Below are positions 8,752 through 19,347 of a stretch of 64,000 bases of DNA, in pieces. Position numbers and translations under genes: made by a program. The DNA comes from Xanthomonas rydalmerensis (GTDB taxonomy: Bacteria > Pseudomonadota > Gammaproteobacteria > Xanthomonadales > Xanthomonadaceae), in the NCBI RefSeq assembly GCF_033170385.1, contig NZ_CP126170.1:1016001-1080000 (forward strand), written 5' to 3'. The notes under the pieces were generated by a model. It was not told the DNA's origin. It did no database searches and saw nothing but the letters and a program-made list of their open reading frames with translations. Positions within the stretch are counted from its first letter, which is position 1, and the number at the start of each line of letters is the position of its first letter.

Positions 8752-9210
8752 CTACGCGGGAGGTTGCATGACCTCGATGGTGATCCCATCGGGCCCGCTG
8801 ACGTAGGCAACGACGGTTCCCGCGCGTGGCCCGGCCTCGATCGGCCGGGGAGATCCTTTCAGGTGCCAGCCCTGCGCCTGGATCCTGGCGACAACCAAGT
8901 CGATATCCGCCACGGTGACGGCCAGATGGGTCGCGCCGATCGCGCCAGCGCTCTCGGGTGCCTTGCCCAACGTGCTGGCTGTCGAGTACTCGAGAAGTTC
9001 GATGGGAAACCCGGCGGGCGAGACCACCAGTGCCATGCGGCAACGCGGATCCTCGACACCCGTCACCTGCTGCAGGAAATCGCCGCCCATTTCGCCCGTG
9101 CGAACAAGTTCGAAGCCCATGGCCTCGGTCCAGAACTTGATCGCCTCCTCCAATGAGGAAACGGAGAATCCGGCGTGGTCGACGACGACGGTATCGGTCT
9201 TGATATTCAT
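8752..9210 (-). CDS. VOC-family (glyoxalase/bleomycin-resistance fold) protein
   Basis: 152 residues starting at the ATG at 9210 (GGAAG about 7 bases upstream; a GTG three bases earlier is the alternative). It has the paired beta-alpha-beta-beta-beta modules of the vicinal oxygen chelate superfamily: an N-terminal strand with metal-ligand His (VVVDHAGFSVSS), PIELLEYS with a Glu ligand, THLAVTVADID with the second His, and GITIEVMQPP with the final Glu. These could form a metal site for a lyase, dioxygenase or isomerase; the substrate is unknown. No obvious partner gene. Confidence 0.87.
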   Translation of the reverse strand: MNIKTDTVVVDHAGFSVSSLEEAIKFWTEAMGFELVRTGEMGGDFLQQVTGVEDPRCRMALVVSPAGFPIELLEYSTASTLGKAPESAGAIGATHLAVTVADIDLVVARIQAQGWHLKGSPRPIEAGPRAGTVVAYVSGPDGITIEVMQPPA

Positions 9211-9458
9211 CACTCTGCTTCCCGTTCTGTTCGAAGGATAGGCGCGTCGTGGCCTTGTGTTCTACCCATGGCGCCTCGCTGGACTGGACGCTCCTGTCGC
9301 TGCCACCTCGGGGTTTCGAGGCGCAGGCACCGGCAATGTCGGGGTGGCCAGCGCTCTCCTGGCGCCGTCAGTCAGGCGCCCAGCCTGCCGATCGCGAGCC
9401 TCCGGGAGATCGGGTGTCGGCCATGCCGCGATGCGACCGTGGCGTGCGCCGCGCCCGC

Positions 9459-10154
9459 TCAGACATGCACGCCGAATACATGGCCGATCGCGCCGCTGGC
9501 GAGCATCGCCGCCGCGCCCCAGAACACCACGCGCAGCGCGCCGCGCAGGCCCGGGGCGCCGCCGGCGCGCGCGGCCAGCGCGCCGGTCAACGACAGGCCG
9601 ACCAGGGTCGCCGCGCCGGTCACCCACAGTTGCCGGCCGTCCGGCGCCAGCCATGCGGCCACGATCGGTAGCGCCGCACCAGTGCAGAACGCCGCCGCCG
9701 ACGCGGCCGCCGCCTGCAGTGGACGCGCGCGCAGGCTCTCGGTGATGCCGAGTTCGTCGCGCGCGTGCGCGCCCAGCGCATCGTGTGCGGTCAACTGTTC
9801 GGCGACCTGGCGGGCCAGCACGGGATCGAGCCCGCGCTGGCGATAGATCGCGGTGAGTTCGTCCAGCTCGCTCTGCGGATCCTCGTGCAGTTCGCGACGC
9901 TCCAGCGCCAGGTCGGCGCGTTCGGTGTCGGCCTGGGATTGCACCGACACGTATTCGCCGGCGGCCATCGACATCGCACCGGCGACCAGGCCGGCGATGC
10001 CGGTGGTCAATACCGTGGCCGCCGACGCGCCGCTGCTGGCGACGCCGACCACCAGGCCGGCCACGGAGAGGATGCCGTCGTTGGCGCCGAGCACGGCCGC
10101 GCGCAACCAGCCGGCGCGGTCGGTGCGATGGCGTTCGGCGTGGGTCTGGCGCAT
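9459..10154 (-). CDS. VIT1/CCC1-family transporter
   Basis: 231-residue membrane protein of the vacuolar iron transporter family. The N-terminal signature [20 protein letters not shown] and the motif [14 protein letters not shown] are diagnostic. A cytoplasmic Glu/Asp-rich helical segment follows (residues about 85-140), then three further membrane segments. Family members move Fe2+ or Mn2+ out of the cytosol; the [11 protein letters not shown]et/Glu residues belong to the metal-coordinating region. The gene is single, and a fragment of a paralogue lies at 8487-8585. No Fur-type site was recognised upstream. Confidence 0.92.
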   Translation of the reverse strand: MRQTHAERHRTDRAGWLRAAVLGANDGILSVAGLVVGVASSGASAATVLTTGIAGLVAGAMSMAAGEYVSVQSQADTERADLALERRELHEDPQSELDELTAIYRQRGLDPVLARQVAEQLTAHDALGAHARDELGITESLRARPLQAAAASAAAFCTGAALPIVAAWLAPDGRQLWVTGAATLVGLSLTGALAARAGGAPGLRGALRVVFWGAAAMLASGAIGHVFGVHV

Positions 10155-10306
10155 GGCGCTGCCTGCAGCGGAGCGGAAGGAGACCGCAGCCTAGCCGAGT
10201 CAGTGCCGCGAGCGCTTGCTGCGTCTCACTCTCGACGCCGCCAGCGGCGCGACCGTGGAATGCTGCAGTGCCGCCGGTAGCGATACGGGCCTCGCCCCCG
10301 TCACGC

Positions 10307-10312
10307 TATAGT
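10307..10312 (+). promoter_or_regulatory. Candidate -10 box for gshA
   Basis: TATAGT at 10307-10312 lies 48-63 bases upstream of the two non-ATG starts considered for gshA. If transcription begins around 10320, the longer upstream frame would not be translated, which supports the downstream start. No convincing -35 element was seen. Confidence 0.4.
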
Positions 10313-10375
10313 GCGGGCCTTGCGATGGCGGGACATGGTCCCCACATCGCCTCACCCGCCGTGCGAGTCCTGCCC

Positions 10376-11740
10376 TTGTCGAGCCCCAGCTACGTTGCCG
10401 AGACGCCGATCACCGACCGGGCCGAACTGGTCCAGGTGCTCGCCTCCGGAGAGAAGCCCGAAGCGCAGTGGCGCATCGGCACCGAGCACGAGAAGTTCGG
10501 CTTCCGCCTGGACGACCTGCGGCCGCCGACCTTCGAGGGCGAGCGCGGCATCGAGGCGCTGCTGCTCGGCCTGACCCGTTTCGGCTGGGAGCCGGTACGC
10601 GAAGCCGGGCATACCATCGCCCTGCTGCGCGACGGCGCTTCGGTGACGCTGGAGCCGGCCGGGCAACTGGAACTGTCCGGCGCGCCGCTGCCGACCATCC
10701 ACGACACCTGCGTGGAAGTGGGCAGCCACCTCAACGAGGTCAAGCAGGTCGCCGACGAGCTGGGCCTGGGCTTCCTCGGCATGGGTTTCCAGCCGAAGTG
10801 GCGCCGCGACGAGATGCCGTGGATGCCCAAGGGCCGCTACCAGATCATGAAGAATTACATGCCCAAGGTCGGTTCGCTCGGCCTGGACATGATGACCCGC
10901 ACCTGCACGGTACAGGTCAACCTGGATTACGCCAGCGAAGCGGACATGATCAAGAAGTTCCGCGTGTCGCTTGCCTTGCAGCCGATCGCCACCGCGCTGT
11001 TCGCCGACTCGCCGTTCGCCGAGGGCAAGCCCAACGGCTACCTCAGCTACCGCTCGCACATCTGGACCGACACCGACGCCGACCGCACCGGCATGCTCGA
11101 CTTCGTGTTCGAGGACGGCTTCGGCTACGAGCGCTACGTCGACTACCTGCTCGATGTGCCGATGTACTTCTCCTACCGCGACGGCACCTACGTCGACGCC
11201 AGCGGGCAGAGTTTCCGCGATTTCATGCAGGGCAGGTTGCCGGCCTTGCCGGGTGCGCTGCCGACGCTGCGCGACTGGTCCGACCACATGACCACCGCGT
11301 TCCCGGAAGTGCGCTTGAAGAAGTACCTGGAAATGCGCGGTGCCGACGCCGGTCCGTGGGGCCGGTTGTGTGCGCTGTCGGCGTTCTGGGTCGGCCTGCT
11401 GTACGACGATGCCGCATTGGACGCGGCCTGGGACCTGGTCAAGGATTTCAGCCTGGTCGAACGCCACGCGCTGCGCGACGGCGTGCCGAAGCAGGCGCTG
11501 AAGCTGCCGTTCCGCAACGGTACCGTGCAGGACCTCGCCGCCGAGGCGGTGAAGATCGCCCTAGACGGCCTGCGCCGCCGCGCGCGGTTGAACCGCGACG
11601 GCCAGGACGAATCGCGCTTCCTCGAACCGCTGGTGGAGATCCTGCACGCCGGCGAGACCGCGGCCGAGCGCAAGCTGGCGCTGTACCACGGCGCGTGGCA
11701 GGGCGACATCGACCACGTGTTCCGCGAGTTCGCGTATTAA
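10376..11740 (+). CDS. gshA: Glutamate-cysteine ligase, plant/proteobacterial (GCS2-like) type
   Basis: 454 residues from the TTG at 10376, which starts [18 protein letters not shown] and fits the usual family length; GTG at 10361 and ATG at 10325 are in-frame alternatives, but the intervening residues look non-coding and a TATAGT box sits at 10307. Signatures include [24 protein letters not shown] and [14 protein letters not shown] of the plant-type ligase. It catalyses the first step of glutathione synthesis (gamma-glutamylcysteine from Glu, Cys and ATP). Glutathione is the cofactor of the formaldehyde cluster at 17809-20844. The 3' side borders the AT-rich island. Confidence 0.94.
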   Translation: MSSPSYVAETPITDRAELVQVLASGEKPEAQWRIGTEHEKFGFRLDDLRPPTFEGERGIEALLLGLTRFGWEPVREAGHTIALLRDGASVTLEPAGQLELSGAPLPTIHDTCVEVGSHLNEVKQVADELGLGFLGMGFQPKWRRDEMPWMPKGRYQIMKNYMPKVGSLGLDMMTRTCTVQVNLDYASEADMIKKFRVSLALQPIATALFADSPFAEGKPNGYLSYRSHIWTDTDADRTGMLDFVFEDGFGYERYVDYLLDVPMYFSYRDGTYVDASGQSFRDFMQGRLPALPGALPTLRDWSDHMTTAFPEVRLKKYLEMRGADAGPWGRLCALSAFWVGLLYDDAALDAAWDLVKDFSLVERHALRDGVPKQALKLPFRNGTVQDLAAEAVKIALDGLRRRARLNRDGQDESRFLEPLVEILHAGETAAERKLALYHGAWQGDIDHVFREFAY

Positions 11741-11983
11741 GCGTGGTTGTTAAGTTGCTCCGAGTGGATTTTTTGGTGTGAGCGAATAATTGATTTCGGC
11801 TCAATATTATAATTGCCGATGCGTGCAATAAGGGGTTGAGTCAATTTTGCTGTGTGCCTTATTGTCCTAACCTGTGAATTGAATTTTCCGCTAAAATTTT
11901 TGTTGATTTTGGGCGGTTTTTGAATTCCATGAAGGTTTTTGATGTTTCATGATTGGCTAAATATTTTGACATTGCGCCAAATT
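11741..11983. other. AT-rich spacer, left end of island
   Basis: Composition changes abruptly right after the gshA stop codon, from GC-rich to AT-rich with runs such as GATTTTTTGG and AATATTATAATT. No credible coding frame, tRNA fragment or insertion-sequence end was recognised. It lies 3' of the minus-strand operon and may contain its transcription end. Confidence 0.5.
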
Positions 11984-12364
11984 TCATTCGGCTAATGGAG
12001 CTAAGGGGGGGCGATAGAAATTCCAATTTTCGACCTTTACTACCACGGCGCCAATTGATTCCGAACTCCATAGGGTCTCTTTATTTCCCCAGTAGAAAAA
12101 GTGTGCTGTACGGTCGCCATCCAATAATTTTTCCGAGGCGCGCCCTTGTTTGGTGTACAGTACTACAACATCGCCCTTCTTTAAATCCTTGTCAGGAAAC
12201 CAGTACGCCGACTTCTTGCCTGAGGTGGCGCCTCCAGTAGGGCCGGATTTAGATGAAAAAATGGCATACTCGCCAACCTTAAGGTCGGTGATGGCATTTA
12301 GGACGAGTCTTTCCTTTTCAATATTACCTGCATCGGCAAATGATGCAAATTTTAGGTTGTTCAT
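11984..12364 (-). CDS. Hypothetical protein, second gene of AT-rich operon
   Basis: 126 residues, family not recognised. It looks like a compact beta-rich soluble domain: KVGEYAIFSS, KKSAYWFPDKDLKKGDVVV, LYTKQG, then an aromatic core AHFFYWGNKETLW and a final strand GAVVVKVENWNF. There is no signal peptide or membrane segment. Its ATG overlaps the stop of the preceding gene (ATGA at 12361-12364), so the two are translationally coupled and very likely act together. Low GC and codon use unlike the surroundings suggest acquisition by transfer. Confidence 0.75.
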   Translation of the reverse strand: MNNLKFASFADAGNIEKERLVLNAITDLKVGEYAIFSSKSGPTGGATSGKKSAYWFPDKDLKKGDVVVLYTKQGRASEKLLDGDRTAHFFYWGNKETLWSSESIGAVVVKVENWNFYRPPLAPLAE

Positions 12365-12789
12365 TTGGGGATCTTCTGTGTCATGAAGCCGGCGACAACT
12401 AATCCAATGCCAAGTAAAACGCAGACAAAGGTAACGAGTTTTATGGAGTCCCAGGCGAATGGTCCAAATCCGACGAGTAATGCCCCGACGTTTGACATCG
12501 CCATGGACATGATTTCTATGGATTTTTTTGTTCCAAGGTTGGCATTGAGGCGGCAGTTCTCTAGCTTCTCTGCGTGCAGCGAATCGCGAAGCGATGCTAT
12601 TAATGAATTTTCCCTATAAAGACGCTCCAAGTCATCCAATAACAATTTTTGTGCTCCAGGACTGGCTAGCTCTTCTGACGTTAGGTCGCGCGCGATCCCC
12701 GCCCATGCGCGCTTGTCCTCTTTTGTAACTGATGTTTCGGCTGGTTTTGCGCCCGTTTCTTCGGGTAATTCAGGCATTGGATCTGTCAT
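12361..12789 (-). CDS. Hypothetical protein with C-terminal two-helix membrane hairpin
   Basis: 142 residues, family not recognised. The first 35 residues are acidic and Pro-rich; residues about 36-95 are helical and charged (LLLDDLERLYREN, SLRDSLHAEKLENCRLN), plausibly a coiled coil. Two membrane segments follow (SNVGALLVGFGPFAW and LVTFVCVLLGIGLVVAGF) with a short basic tail. A GGAAT ribosome site lies about 7 bases upstream of the ATG. It is the first gene of a coupled pair in an AT-rich island. Coiled coil plus two-helix hairpin is an architecture seen in small membrane effectors of defence systems, but no homology was shown here. Confidence 0.75.
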   Translation of the reverse strand: MTDPMPELPEETGAKPAETSVTKEDKRAWAGIARDLTSEELASPGAQKLLLDDLERLYRENSLIASLRDSLHAEKLENCRLNANLGTKKSIEIMSMAMSNVGALLVGFGPFAWDSIKLVTFVCVLLGIGLVVAGFMTQKIPK

Positions 12790-13364
12790 GGCGCATTCCG
12801 TGCGAGTCAGTAAATTTGTAGTCGGCCAATCTCAAGATATCTTATTTTTTCGTCATGTGAAAGCTTTGCGGATATTGGGTAGTCACCCGAAGTGCAGTAG
12901 GCAAGAGAGTGTGAGTGAGTACGTTCCAATGCATCCTAACGTGGATGCCGGCCGCTTTCAGGTGCCTCCGATGTTTCCTTTCTATGGATGGACAACTTGG
13001 GAAGGGAACAGATGGCGCATTGCACTCCCGAAGACATCGCGAACACGACATCCCGCTTGGTAAAATAACGCTTCTGAATTTTCTGCTTCTCGTGTCTGTT
13101 CGGTTACTAATGCGCCCTGCTCAAGCGTGGGTTACGCCAGGTGCGACGATGTTCATTGCATTGGAATGCTTTCCTCGCTCTCGGCATAGGTTCGTTCGAA
13201 AAAGCGATTTATTGCTCCGGCGCATGCGGATGGCGCAGCGTCGATAGTGCCTCGCATCGGCTTGCCTGGTTTGCGGCCTCGCGCCCTCCATTGGCGCGCC
13301 TGAATGGTGATGACGGCGGCCATGATGCAGGCGACAATGCCGCATTCGTCTTCAGGGGGACGTC
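12790..13364. other. AT-richer intergenic region, right part of island
   Basis: About 575 bases with intermediate GC and no convincing gene. Short frames on both strands lack ribosome sites, conserved motifs and suitable codon use. The part next to 12789 must hold the promoter of the two-gene operon. Composition drifts back to GC-rich by about 13250. Confidence 0.55.
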
Positions 13365-13946
13365 ATGCACCAAGCGCCGCCGCGATCCAGCTTTGTCACG
13401 ATCCTGGCCTGGATCTTCATCGCACTCTCGGGTTTCGGCACGGTGGTCGGCACCATGCAGGTCTTCGTTGTGTTCGTCATGTTCGATCACGTGAAGTTTG
13501 CCGATGCGGTGCAGATGCTGCCGCCAGGGATGCCGCCGACGATTGCTTTCATTTTTTCCAACTTTCGTTGGTTGTTTCTTGGAACTGCGCTGTTTTCAGT
13601 GTGGACCCTGGCGAGTTCGGTCGGGCTTCTGCGGCGGCTGAATTGGGCGCGGTGGTGTTTCATCGCGGCCATGTTGCTGGTGATCGCATGGAACCTGGGC
13701 GGCGCGGTCGTGCAGGTGCAGATGATCGCCTTCATGCAGAAGCAACTCGCTGTTGCGCAGATGCACGGCGCGCCGGACATGCAGCCGATGCTGTGGGCCA
13801 TGTCGGCGATCGGCGTGGTCTTTGCTGCGGCTTTCGTCGCCCTGCATGGCTGGATCATCGCGCGCTTGCTTTCACGACCTGTCGCTGCCGAGTTTCGGCG
13901 TTCATTGCCGACGATGGGCAGCAGCGGCGCGCCACCGACGCGTTGA
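13365..13946 (+). CDS. Hypothetical four-helix inner-membrane protein
   Basis: 193 residues, family not recognised. Four predicted membrane segments: ILAWIFIALSGFGTVVGTM, WLFLGTALFSVWTLASSV, WCFIAAMLLVIAWNLGG and AMSAIGVVFAAAFVALHGW. Between the first two is a soluble stretch with PPGMPPTIAF; before the last is a Met/Gln-rich segment. A GGGGAC ribosome site lies immediately upstream of the ATG. First of a run of three small membrane-protein genes on the plus strand. Confidence 0.75.
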   Translation: MHQAPPRSSFVTILAWIFIALSGFGTVVGTMQVFVVFVMFDHVKFADAVQMLPPGMPPTIAFIFSNFRWLFLGTALFSVWTLASSVGLLRRLNWARWCFIAAMLLVIAWNLGGAVVQVQMIAFMQKQLAVAQMHGAPDMQPMLWAMSAIGVVFAAAFVALHGWIIARLLSRPVAAEFRRSLPTMGSSGAPPTR

Positions 13947-14003
13947 TCTGCAGTTTTTCGGGTTTTGCAGTCAACGGTGCTTCAGACCGGGAAGGGGGAC
14001 TCC

Positions 14004-14333
14004 ATGGTGCGTGCGGATTGGTTCGAATCGAAATGGCGATGGCTCAAGCGATTCGCGGGCGCCGCTGCACTGGGAAGCGTGCTCATCGTTGCTGGCTGGA
14101 GCGCGGAGCGCGAGGTGATTGTCGCTGTCGGAGGGCTGTTGGTGGTGCCGCTCCTGCTCTGGCTGTTCATCATTCCGATCCTGCATTGGAAGGATCGCTA
14201 CGTGGGCGAACGCAGTGGCGCGTGGGGTGCACTGCTGGCGTTAGAGACTTCAAACTGGTCGAAAATGCTCTATTGGTATCGACATGTGTTGCCCGATTGG
14301 CGGCGCACGGGGCGCTACGAGCATGTGCCGTGA
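14004..14333 (+). CDS. Hypothetical small membrane protein
   Basis: 109 residues from the ATG at 14004, preferred over an earlier in-frame ATG (13965) because GGGGGAC lies 8 bases upstream. Two membrane segments (FAGAAALGSVLIVAGW and EVIVAVGGLLVVPLLLWLFI) are followed by a basic, Trp/Tyr-rich cytoplasmic or peripheral tail (MLYWYRHVLPDWRRTG). Family not recognised. Closely follows the four-helix protein and may be co-transcribed. Confidence 0.65.
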   Translation: MVRADWFESKWRWLKRFAGAAALGSVLIVAGWSAEREVIVAVGGLLVVPLLLWLFIIPILHWKDRYVGERSGAWGALLALETSNWSKMLYWYRHVLPDWRRTGRYEHVP

Positions 14334-14433
14334 TGACCGTGTCCGCTGCATGAGGGTGTTGTCTTCTACGTTCGGTCAGAGACTTCACGACCAGATATGC
14401 GTGATGCCCTTTCGCTCGTCGAGTCGCTTTGCA

Positions 14434-14805
14434 ATGCGCGCATTTCGTATCGTTCGCACTCGCCTTGCCACCTGCCTTGCGGCGCGCAGCGGTTCTCGGC
14501 GCCATCGTGTCGGTCTGGTTTGCGTTCTGGCCGCGTCGCTCGGCTGCATGACATCCGCGCATGCGACGAGCCAATGCCCCACCGAGTTCGGTTCCAAGGA
14601 TCCGCTCATCGATCTGCTCGGCTGGGCCGTGATCGTCAGCGGCGTGGTGCTGGGCGGCTGGCTGTGCGTGTGGGCGGTACGGCGCTCGCGCGGGCTGCGC
14701 CGGTGGCGGCGCGCGGCGATCGTCCTTGCCGGCGTGGTGGCGATGTTGCTGCTATGGAGTGGCGGCCTGGTCCTGGCGATTGCGTGGTTCTTCCTGCGGT
14801 GCTAA
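14434..14805 (+). CDS. Hypothetical small membrane protein with possible signal sequence
   Basis: About 123 residues if started at the ATG at 14434; ATGs at 14404 and 14350 are also in frame and no ribosome site decides. A hydrophobic segment ([19 protein letters not shown]) could be a signal peptide ending AHA. After a short CPTEFGSKD region come two membrane segments ([20 protein letters not shown] and [20 protein letters not shown]) separated by a basic loop. Family not recognised. The coding frame is supported mainly by hydrophobic patterning and GC bias. Confidence 0.55.
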   Translation: MRAFRIVRTRLATCLAARSGSRRHRVGLVCVLAASLGCMTSAHATSQCPTEFGSKDPLIDLLGWAVIVSGVVLGGWLCVWAVRRSRGLRRWRRAAIVLAGVVAMLLLWSGGLVLAIAWFFLRC

Positions 14806-14879
14806 CACTGCCGGCCTCGGTGCGCGCGCACCGGGTCTGCGGTCCGCGGAGCCACGGGCCACGCCACCAGGGGGCATCG

Positions 14880-15263
14880 ATGACCGATCCGTACAATTCC
14901 TCGCCGCCGCGTGCGGCGGCCTTGCCGCTGAACGATGCGATGGTGACCACCGCGCTGGAGCTTCCCGGTTACCGGATCGTGCGCAATCTGGGCATCGTGC
15001 GCGGCATCACCGTGCGCTCGCGCTCCATCGTCGGCAATTTCCTGGGCGGGCTGCAGACCATCTTCGGCGGCAATATCACCATCTATACCCAGCTGTGCGA
15101 GCAGGCACGCCTGGAGACCTACCGGGACATGCTGCAGCACGCACGGCAGATGGGCGGCAATGCCATCGTCGCAGTGCGCTACGACGCCACCGAGTTGATG
15201 GCCGGCCTGACCGAGGTGTTGTGTTACGGCACGGCGGTGGTGGTCGAGCCGAACCAGCGCTGA
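14880..15263 (+). CDS. YbjQ-family (heavy-metal-binding domain) protein
   Basis: 127 residues. After a variable N-terminus of about 25 residues, the core [19 protein letters not shown] ... [15 protein letters not shown] ... [17 protein letters not shown] ... [14 protein letters not shown] ... [13 protein letters not shown] matches the YbjQ/UPF0145 family (pentameric small proteins, function unproven despite the heavy-metal name). Length and motif order are normal. The neighbouring small membrane proteins suggest no specific role. Confidence 0.9.
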   Translation: MTDPYNSSPPRAAALPLNDAMVTTALELPGYRIVRNLGIVRGITVRSRSIVGNFLGGLQTIFGGNITIYTQLCEQARLETYRDMLQHARQMGGNAIVAVRYDATELMAGLTEVLCYGTAVVVEPNQR

Positions 15264-15300
15264 GCCGATCGGCATGAGGCGGTACGGCGGCGCGCCCGGC

Positions 15301-16818
15301 TCAGCCGCCGACCGCCTGGCACGGCAGCCGCACGCTGACCCGCAGGCCGCCCTCGGGGCGGTTGTCCAGGGCGATCTGGCCGCCATGCGCCAGCACGATG
15401 CTGTGCGCCACCGACAGGCCCAGGCCGATGCCGCCGGTATCGCGGTTGCGCGAGTTCTCGCCGCGGAAGAACGGCAGGAACAGCTTCTCGCGCTGCGCGG
15501 GATCGATCCCGGGGCCGTCGTCGTCGATCCACAGCACGCACTCGCCGGCCTCGCGACGCAACTGCAGGCGCGCGCGTTTGCCGTACTTCAGCGCGTTCTC
15601 CACCAGGTTCATCACCATGCGCCGCAGCGACAGCGGGTCGCCGTCGAGGGTGATGGCCTCGCCGAGCAGCAGCACCACGTCGGCGCCGGTGTCGCTGGCG
15701 TCGTCGACCACGCTTTCCACCAGCAGGCGGAAATCCAGCGGCGAGCGGGTGCCGCGGCGGCTGTCGTTGTGGATGAAGTCCAGCGCTGCGGAGATCATCG
15801 CCTTCATCTCGTCGATGTCGGCCATGGTCTTCTCGCGCAACGGTGGCTGCAGGGTCTCCAGGCGGAACGCCAGCCGCGCCAATGGCGTGCGCAGGTCGTG
15901 GGCGATCGCCGCGACCATGTGCGTGCGCTCGTTGATCAGCCGGTTCAGACGCGCCTGCATGGCGTTGAACGAATCGGCCGCCTGCACGATCTCGCTGGGA
16001 CCGCTACGGCGCAGTGGTTGCGCGTCGGGATTGCGGCCGAGCTGGTCGGCCGCCTCGGCGAAACGCCGGATCGGTGCCGACAGCGCCCGCGAGAACCACC
16101 AGGCCAGCGGCAGCATCGCCAGCATGCCGACCAGGAACAGCATCACCACCTGGGTCTTGAATTCGTTGGAGAACCGCCGCGGCGGCGACATCACGCTGCG
16201 CCAGTGCCCGTCGGGCTGGCGCAGCGCTGCGGTGAAGCCGTCCAGCAGCGGCACCGCCGGGGCGAAGCCGCGCTCGCGCCAGCCCACCGCGCGCATGGTC
16301 GCGCCAAAGGCGCCATTGCGCGGCGCCTCGCCCGGCGCGTGCGGCGGCTCCAGCGGTGGCGGTTGCTGCGCGGTGGCTGGCGGTGCCATCGCGGCGGGCG
16401 CGGGTGCGGGGGCGTCGTCGGCAGCGGTGACGGCATGCGGCGGCGGCGGTGGGCGTTCGCCCAGGCGCAGGCGCAGGCGTTCCAGGCGGCCGTCGCTGTT
16501 GCGGTAGAAGCGCACCTGGTCCGGCGCCACTTCCAGCCAGTGCGCCATCAGCCGTTCGACGTTGCGGTCGCGCACCTGGTCGCGCGCCGGCAGCGGCGCA
16601 TGCGCCGTGTCCTGCACCTTGAGGGTCTGGGTGCCGGCCGGCATGCGCGTGCTGAGCAGGGCGATCACTTCCGGCGGATGCACTGGCATCTCGTAGACCG
16701 GCGTGCGCAGCACCAGGGCGATGCCGATCAGCTGCGCGGTGAGCAGCGCCACCACCAGCAGCAGGAAGGCGCGGGCGAAGATCGGCACGCCGCGGCGGGC
16801 GCGCGTGGCCCCGCTCAC
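15301..16818 (-). CDS. Sensor histidine kinase, HAMP/HisKA/HATPase type
   Basis: 505 residues, starting at a GTG at 16818 that overlaps the TGA of the upstream response regulator (GTGA). Order: membrane helix 1 (FLLLVVALLTAQLIGIALVL), a periplasmic domain of about 190 residues with a Pro/Ala-rich stretch, membrane helix 2 (VVMLFLVGMLAMLPLAWWF), HAMP, HisKA with the phosphoacceptor in AIAHDLRTPLARL (His307), N-box NLVENALKYG, G1 DDDGPGID, and G2 GGIGLGLSVA. The architecture is EnvZ/RstB-like. The signal is unknown. The kinase and regulator are translationally coupled. Confidence 0.94.
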   Translation of the reverse strand: MSGATRARRGVPIFARAFLLLVVALLTAQLIGIALVLRTPVYEMPVHPPEVIALLSTRMPAGTQTLKVQDTAHAPLPARDQVRDRNVERLMAHWLEVAPDQVRFYRNSDGRLERLRLRLGERPPPPPHAVTAADDAPAPAPAAMAPPATAQQPPPLEPPHAPGEAPRNGAFGATMRAVGWRERGFAPAVPLLDGFTAALRQPDGHWRSVMSPPRRFSNEFKTQVVMLFLVGMLAMLPLAWWFSRALSAPIRRFAEAADQLGRNPDAQPLRRSGPSEIVQAADSFNAMQARLNRLINERTHMVAAIAHDLRTPLARLAFRLETLQPPLREKTMADIDEMKAMISAALDFIHNDSRRGTRSPLDFRLLVESVVDDASDTGADVVLLLGEAITLDGDPLSLRRMVMNLVENALKYGKRARLQLRREAGECVLWIDDDGPGIDPAQREKLFLPFFRGENSRNRDTGGIGLGLSVAHSIVLAHGGQIALDNRPEGGLRVSVRLPCQAVGG

Positions 16819-17525
16819 AGGCGGGCGACGCTCGGCAGCAGCATGTAGCCCTCGTTGCGCACGGTGCGGATCAGTTCGGTCTGCACGCGTTCGTTGATCT
16901 TGCGGCGCAGGCGGCTGATCTGGCTGTCGATGGCGCGGTCGTAGACCTCGGTGTCGCGGCCGCGCGCGTAGTCGAGCAACTGGTCGCGGCTGAGCACGCG
17001 CTGCGGGTGCTCGACGAAGGTGCGCAGCAGCGCGAACTCGCCGTCGGAAAGGTTGATGAAGATGCCGGTGGGGTCGCGCAGGTCGCGGCGGATCACGTCC
17101 AGCCGCCAGCCGGCGAACTCGTAGACATTGCCGCGCGCTTCCGGCGGCAGCGTCGCCGCCTGGCTGCGTCGCAGCAGGGCGCGCACCCGCGCCAGCAGCT
17201 CGCGCGGGTTGCACGGCTTGGCCAGGTAGTCGTCGGCGCCCACTTCCAGGCCGATGATGCGGTCGGTGTCGCTGCCCAGCGCGCTGAGCATGATCACCGC
17301 CGGCGCGCCGCGCTCGCTGGCGAGCTGGCGGGCGGCGCTGAGGCCGTCCTCGCCGGGCATCATCACGTCCAGGATCACCAGGTCCGGCTGGCGCTCGGCC
17401 ATCCGTAGGCGCATTTCCGCCACGGTCTCGGCGGTGTCCACCTGATATCCGTGGTCGCTCAGGAACTCGCTGATGAGTCGGCGCAGATCCGGATCGTCGT
17501 CGACGACCAGAATGAAGGATTTCAT
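16815..17525 (-). CDS. OmpR-family response regulator
   Basis: 236 residues from the ATG at 17525 (MKSFILVVDDDPDLRR). The receiver has the acidic pocket VVDDDP, phosphoacceptor Asp53 in LVILDVMMPGEDG, and the Lys of YLAKPCNPRELL. A winged-helix Trans_reg_C domain follows with LRTFVEHPQRVLSRDQLLDYA and the recognition region VYDRAIDSQISRLRRKI. It is the first gene of a coupled two-gene operon with the kinase. Targets cannot be assigned from this window. Confidence 0.95.
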   Translation of the reverse strand: MKSFILVVDDDPDLRRLISEFLSDHGYQVDTAETVAEMRLRMAERQPDLVILDVMMPGEDGLSAARQLASERGAPAVIMLSALGSDTDRIIGLEVGADDYLAKPCNPRELLARVRALLRRSQAATLPPEARGNVYEFAGWRLDVIRRDLRDPTGIFINLSDGEFALLRTFVEHPQRVLSRDQLLDYARGRDTEVYDRAIDSQISRLRRKINERVQTELIRTVRNEGYMLLPSVARL

Positions 17526-17808
17526 GTCCACGATCTTGAGGGGCGGCCACACGGGGAGTCGCCCAGTCTAGACGTGGCCGCGGCTGCCTGGAACTGGGGC
17601 GGACAGGGACGTGGCCGCCGGAGCCGGGGGCCGCGCTTGAACGCGTGACCATCATAGGCAGCGCCAGGGGCGCGAACATGGCCGGTTCGTGTCCTGTGCC
17701 GACATGCGTTGCCATGCGCCGGCACCCGCGCTGGCGGGGTCTCCGGCGGCGGCCGGGGACGCGCCGACGGGCTGCGGGGCGGCCCGGGCGTTCCCTTTTG
17801 CCGGCTGC

Positions 17809-17836
17809 GGGAATACTATCCCCCAGTATAGTTCCC
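17809..17836 (+). promoter_or_regulatory. Candidate FrmR operator/promoter of the formaldehyde operon
   Basis: GGGAATACT, then ATCCCCC, then AGTATAGTTCCC: a perfect ATACT-N7-AGTAT inverted repeat (17813-17817 / 17825-17829) around a C-run, flanked by GGGAA / TTCCC. A-T-rich arms around a C/G run are typical of FrmR/CsoR-family operators. It ends 14 bases before the frmR start. A possible promoter overlaps it (TTCCCT at 17791, 17 bases, TACTAT at 17814), so bound FrmR would block polymerase. Confidence 0.75.
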
Positions 17837-17850
17837 GGGTTCCCCGTCGC

Positions 17851-19276
<1,426 letters not shown>

Positions 19277-19347
19277 CCCGAAGGTCAGTCCGGCGCGCGG
19301 CCGTTTCCGCGCATTGCAGCGACGCAACGAACCCGGGAGGGGGAAAG

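Noticed and set aside
7622..9043. Long N-terminal extension of the AraC regulator
   Set aside because: The extension reads through the VIT fragment and the VOC gene in other frames; ATG at 8452 gives the normal family length.
12915..13345. Short frames in the right part of the AT-rich island
   Set aside because: No ribosome sites, overlapping on both strands, no conserved motif; not distinguishable from chance.
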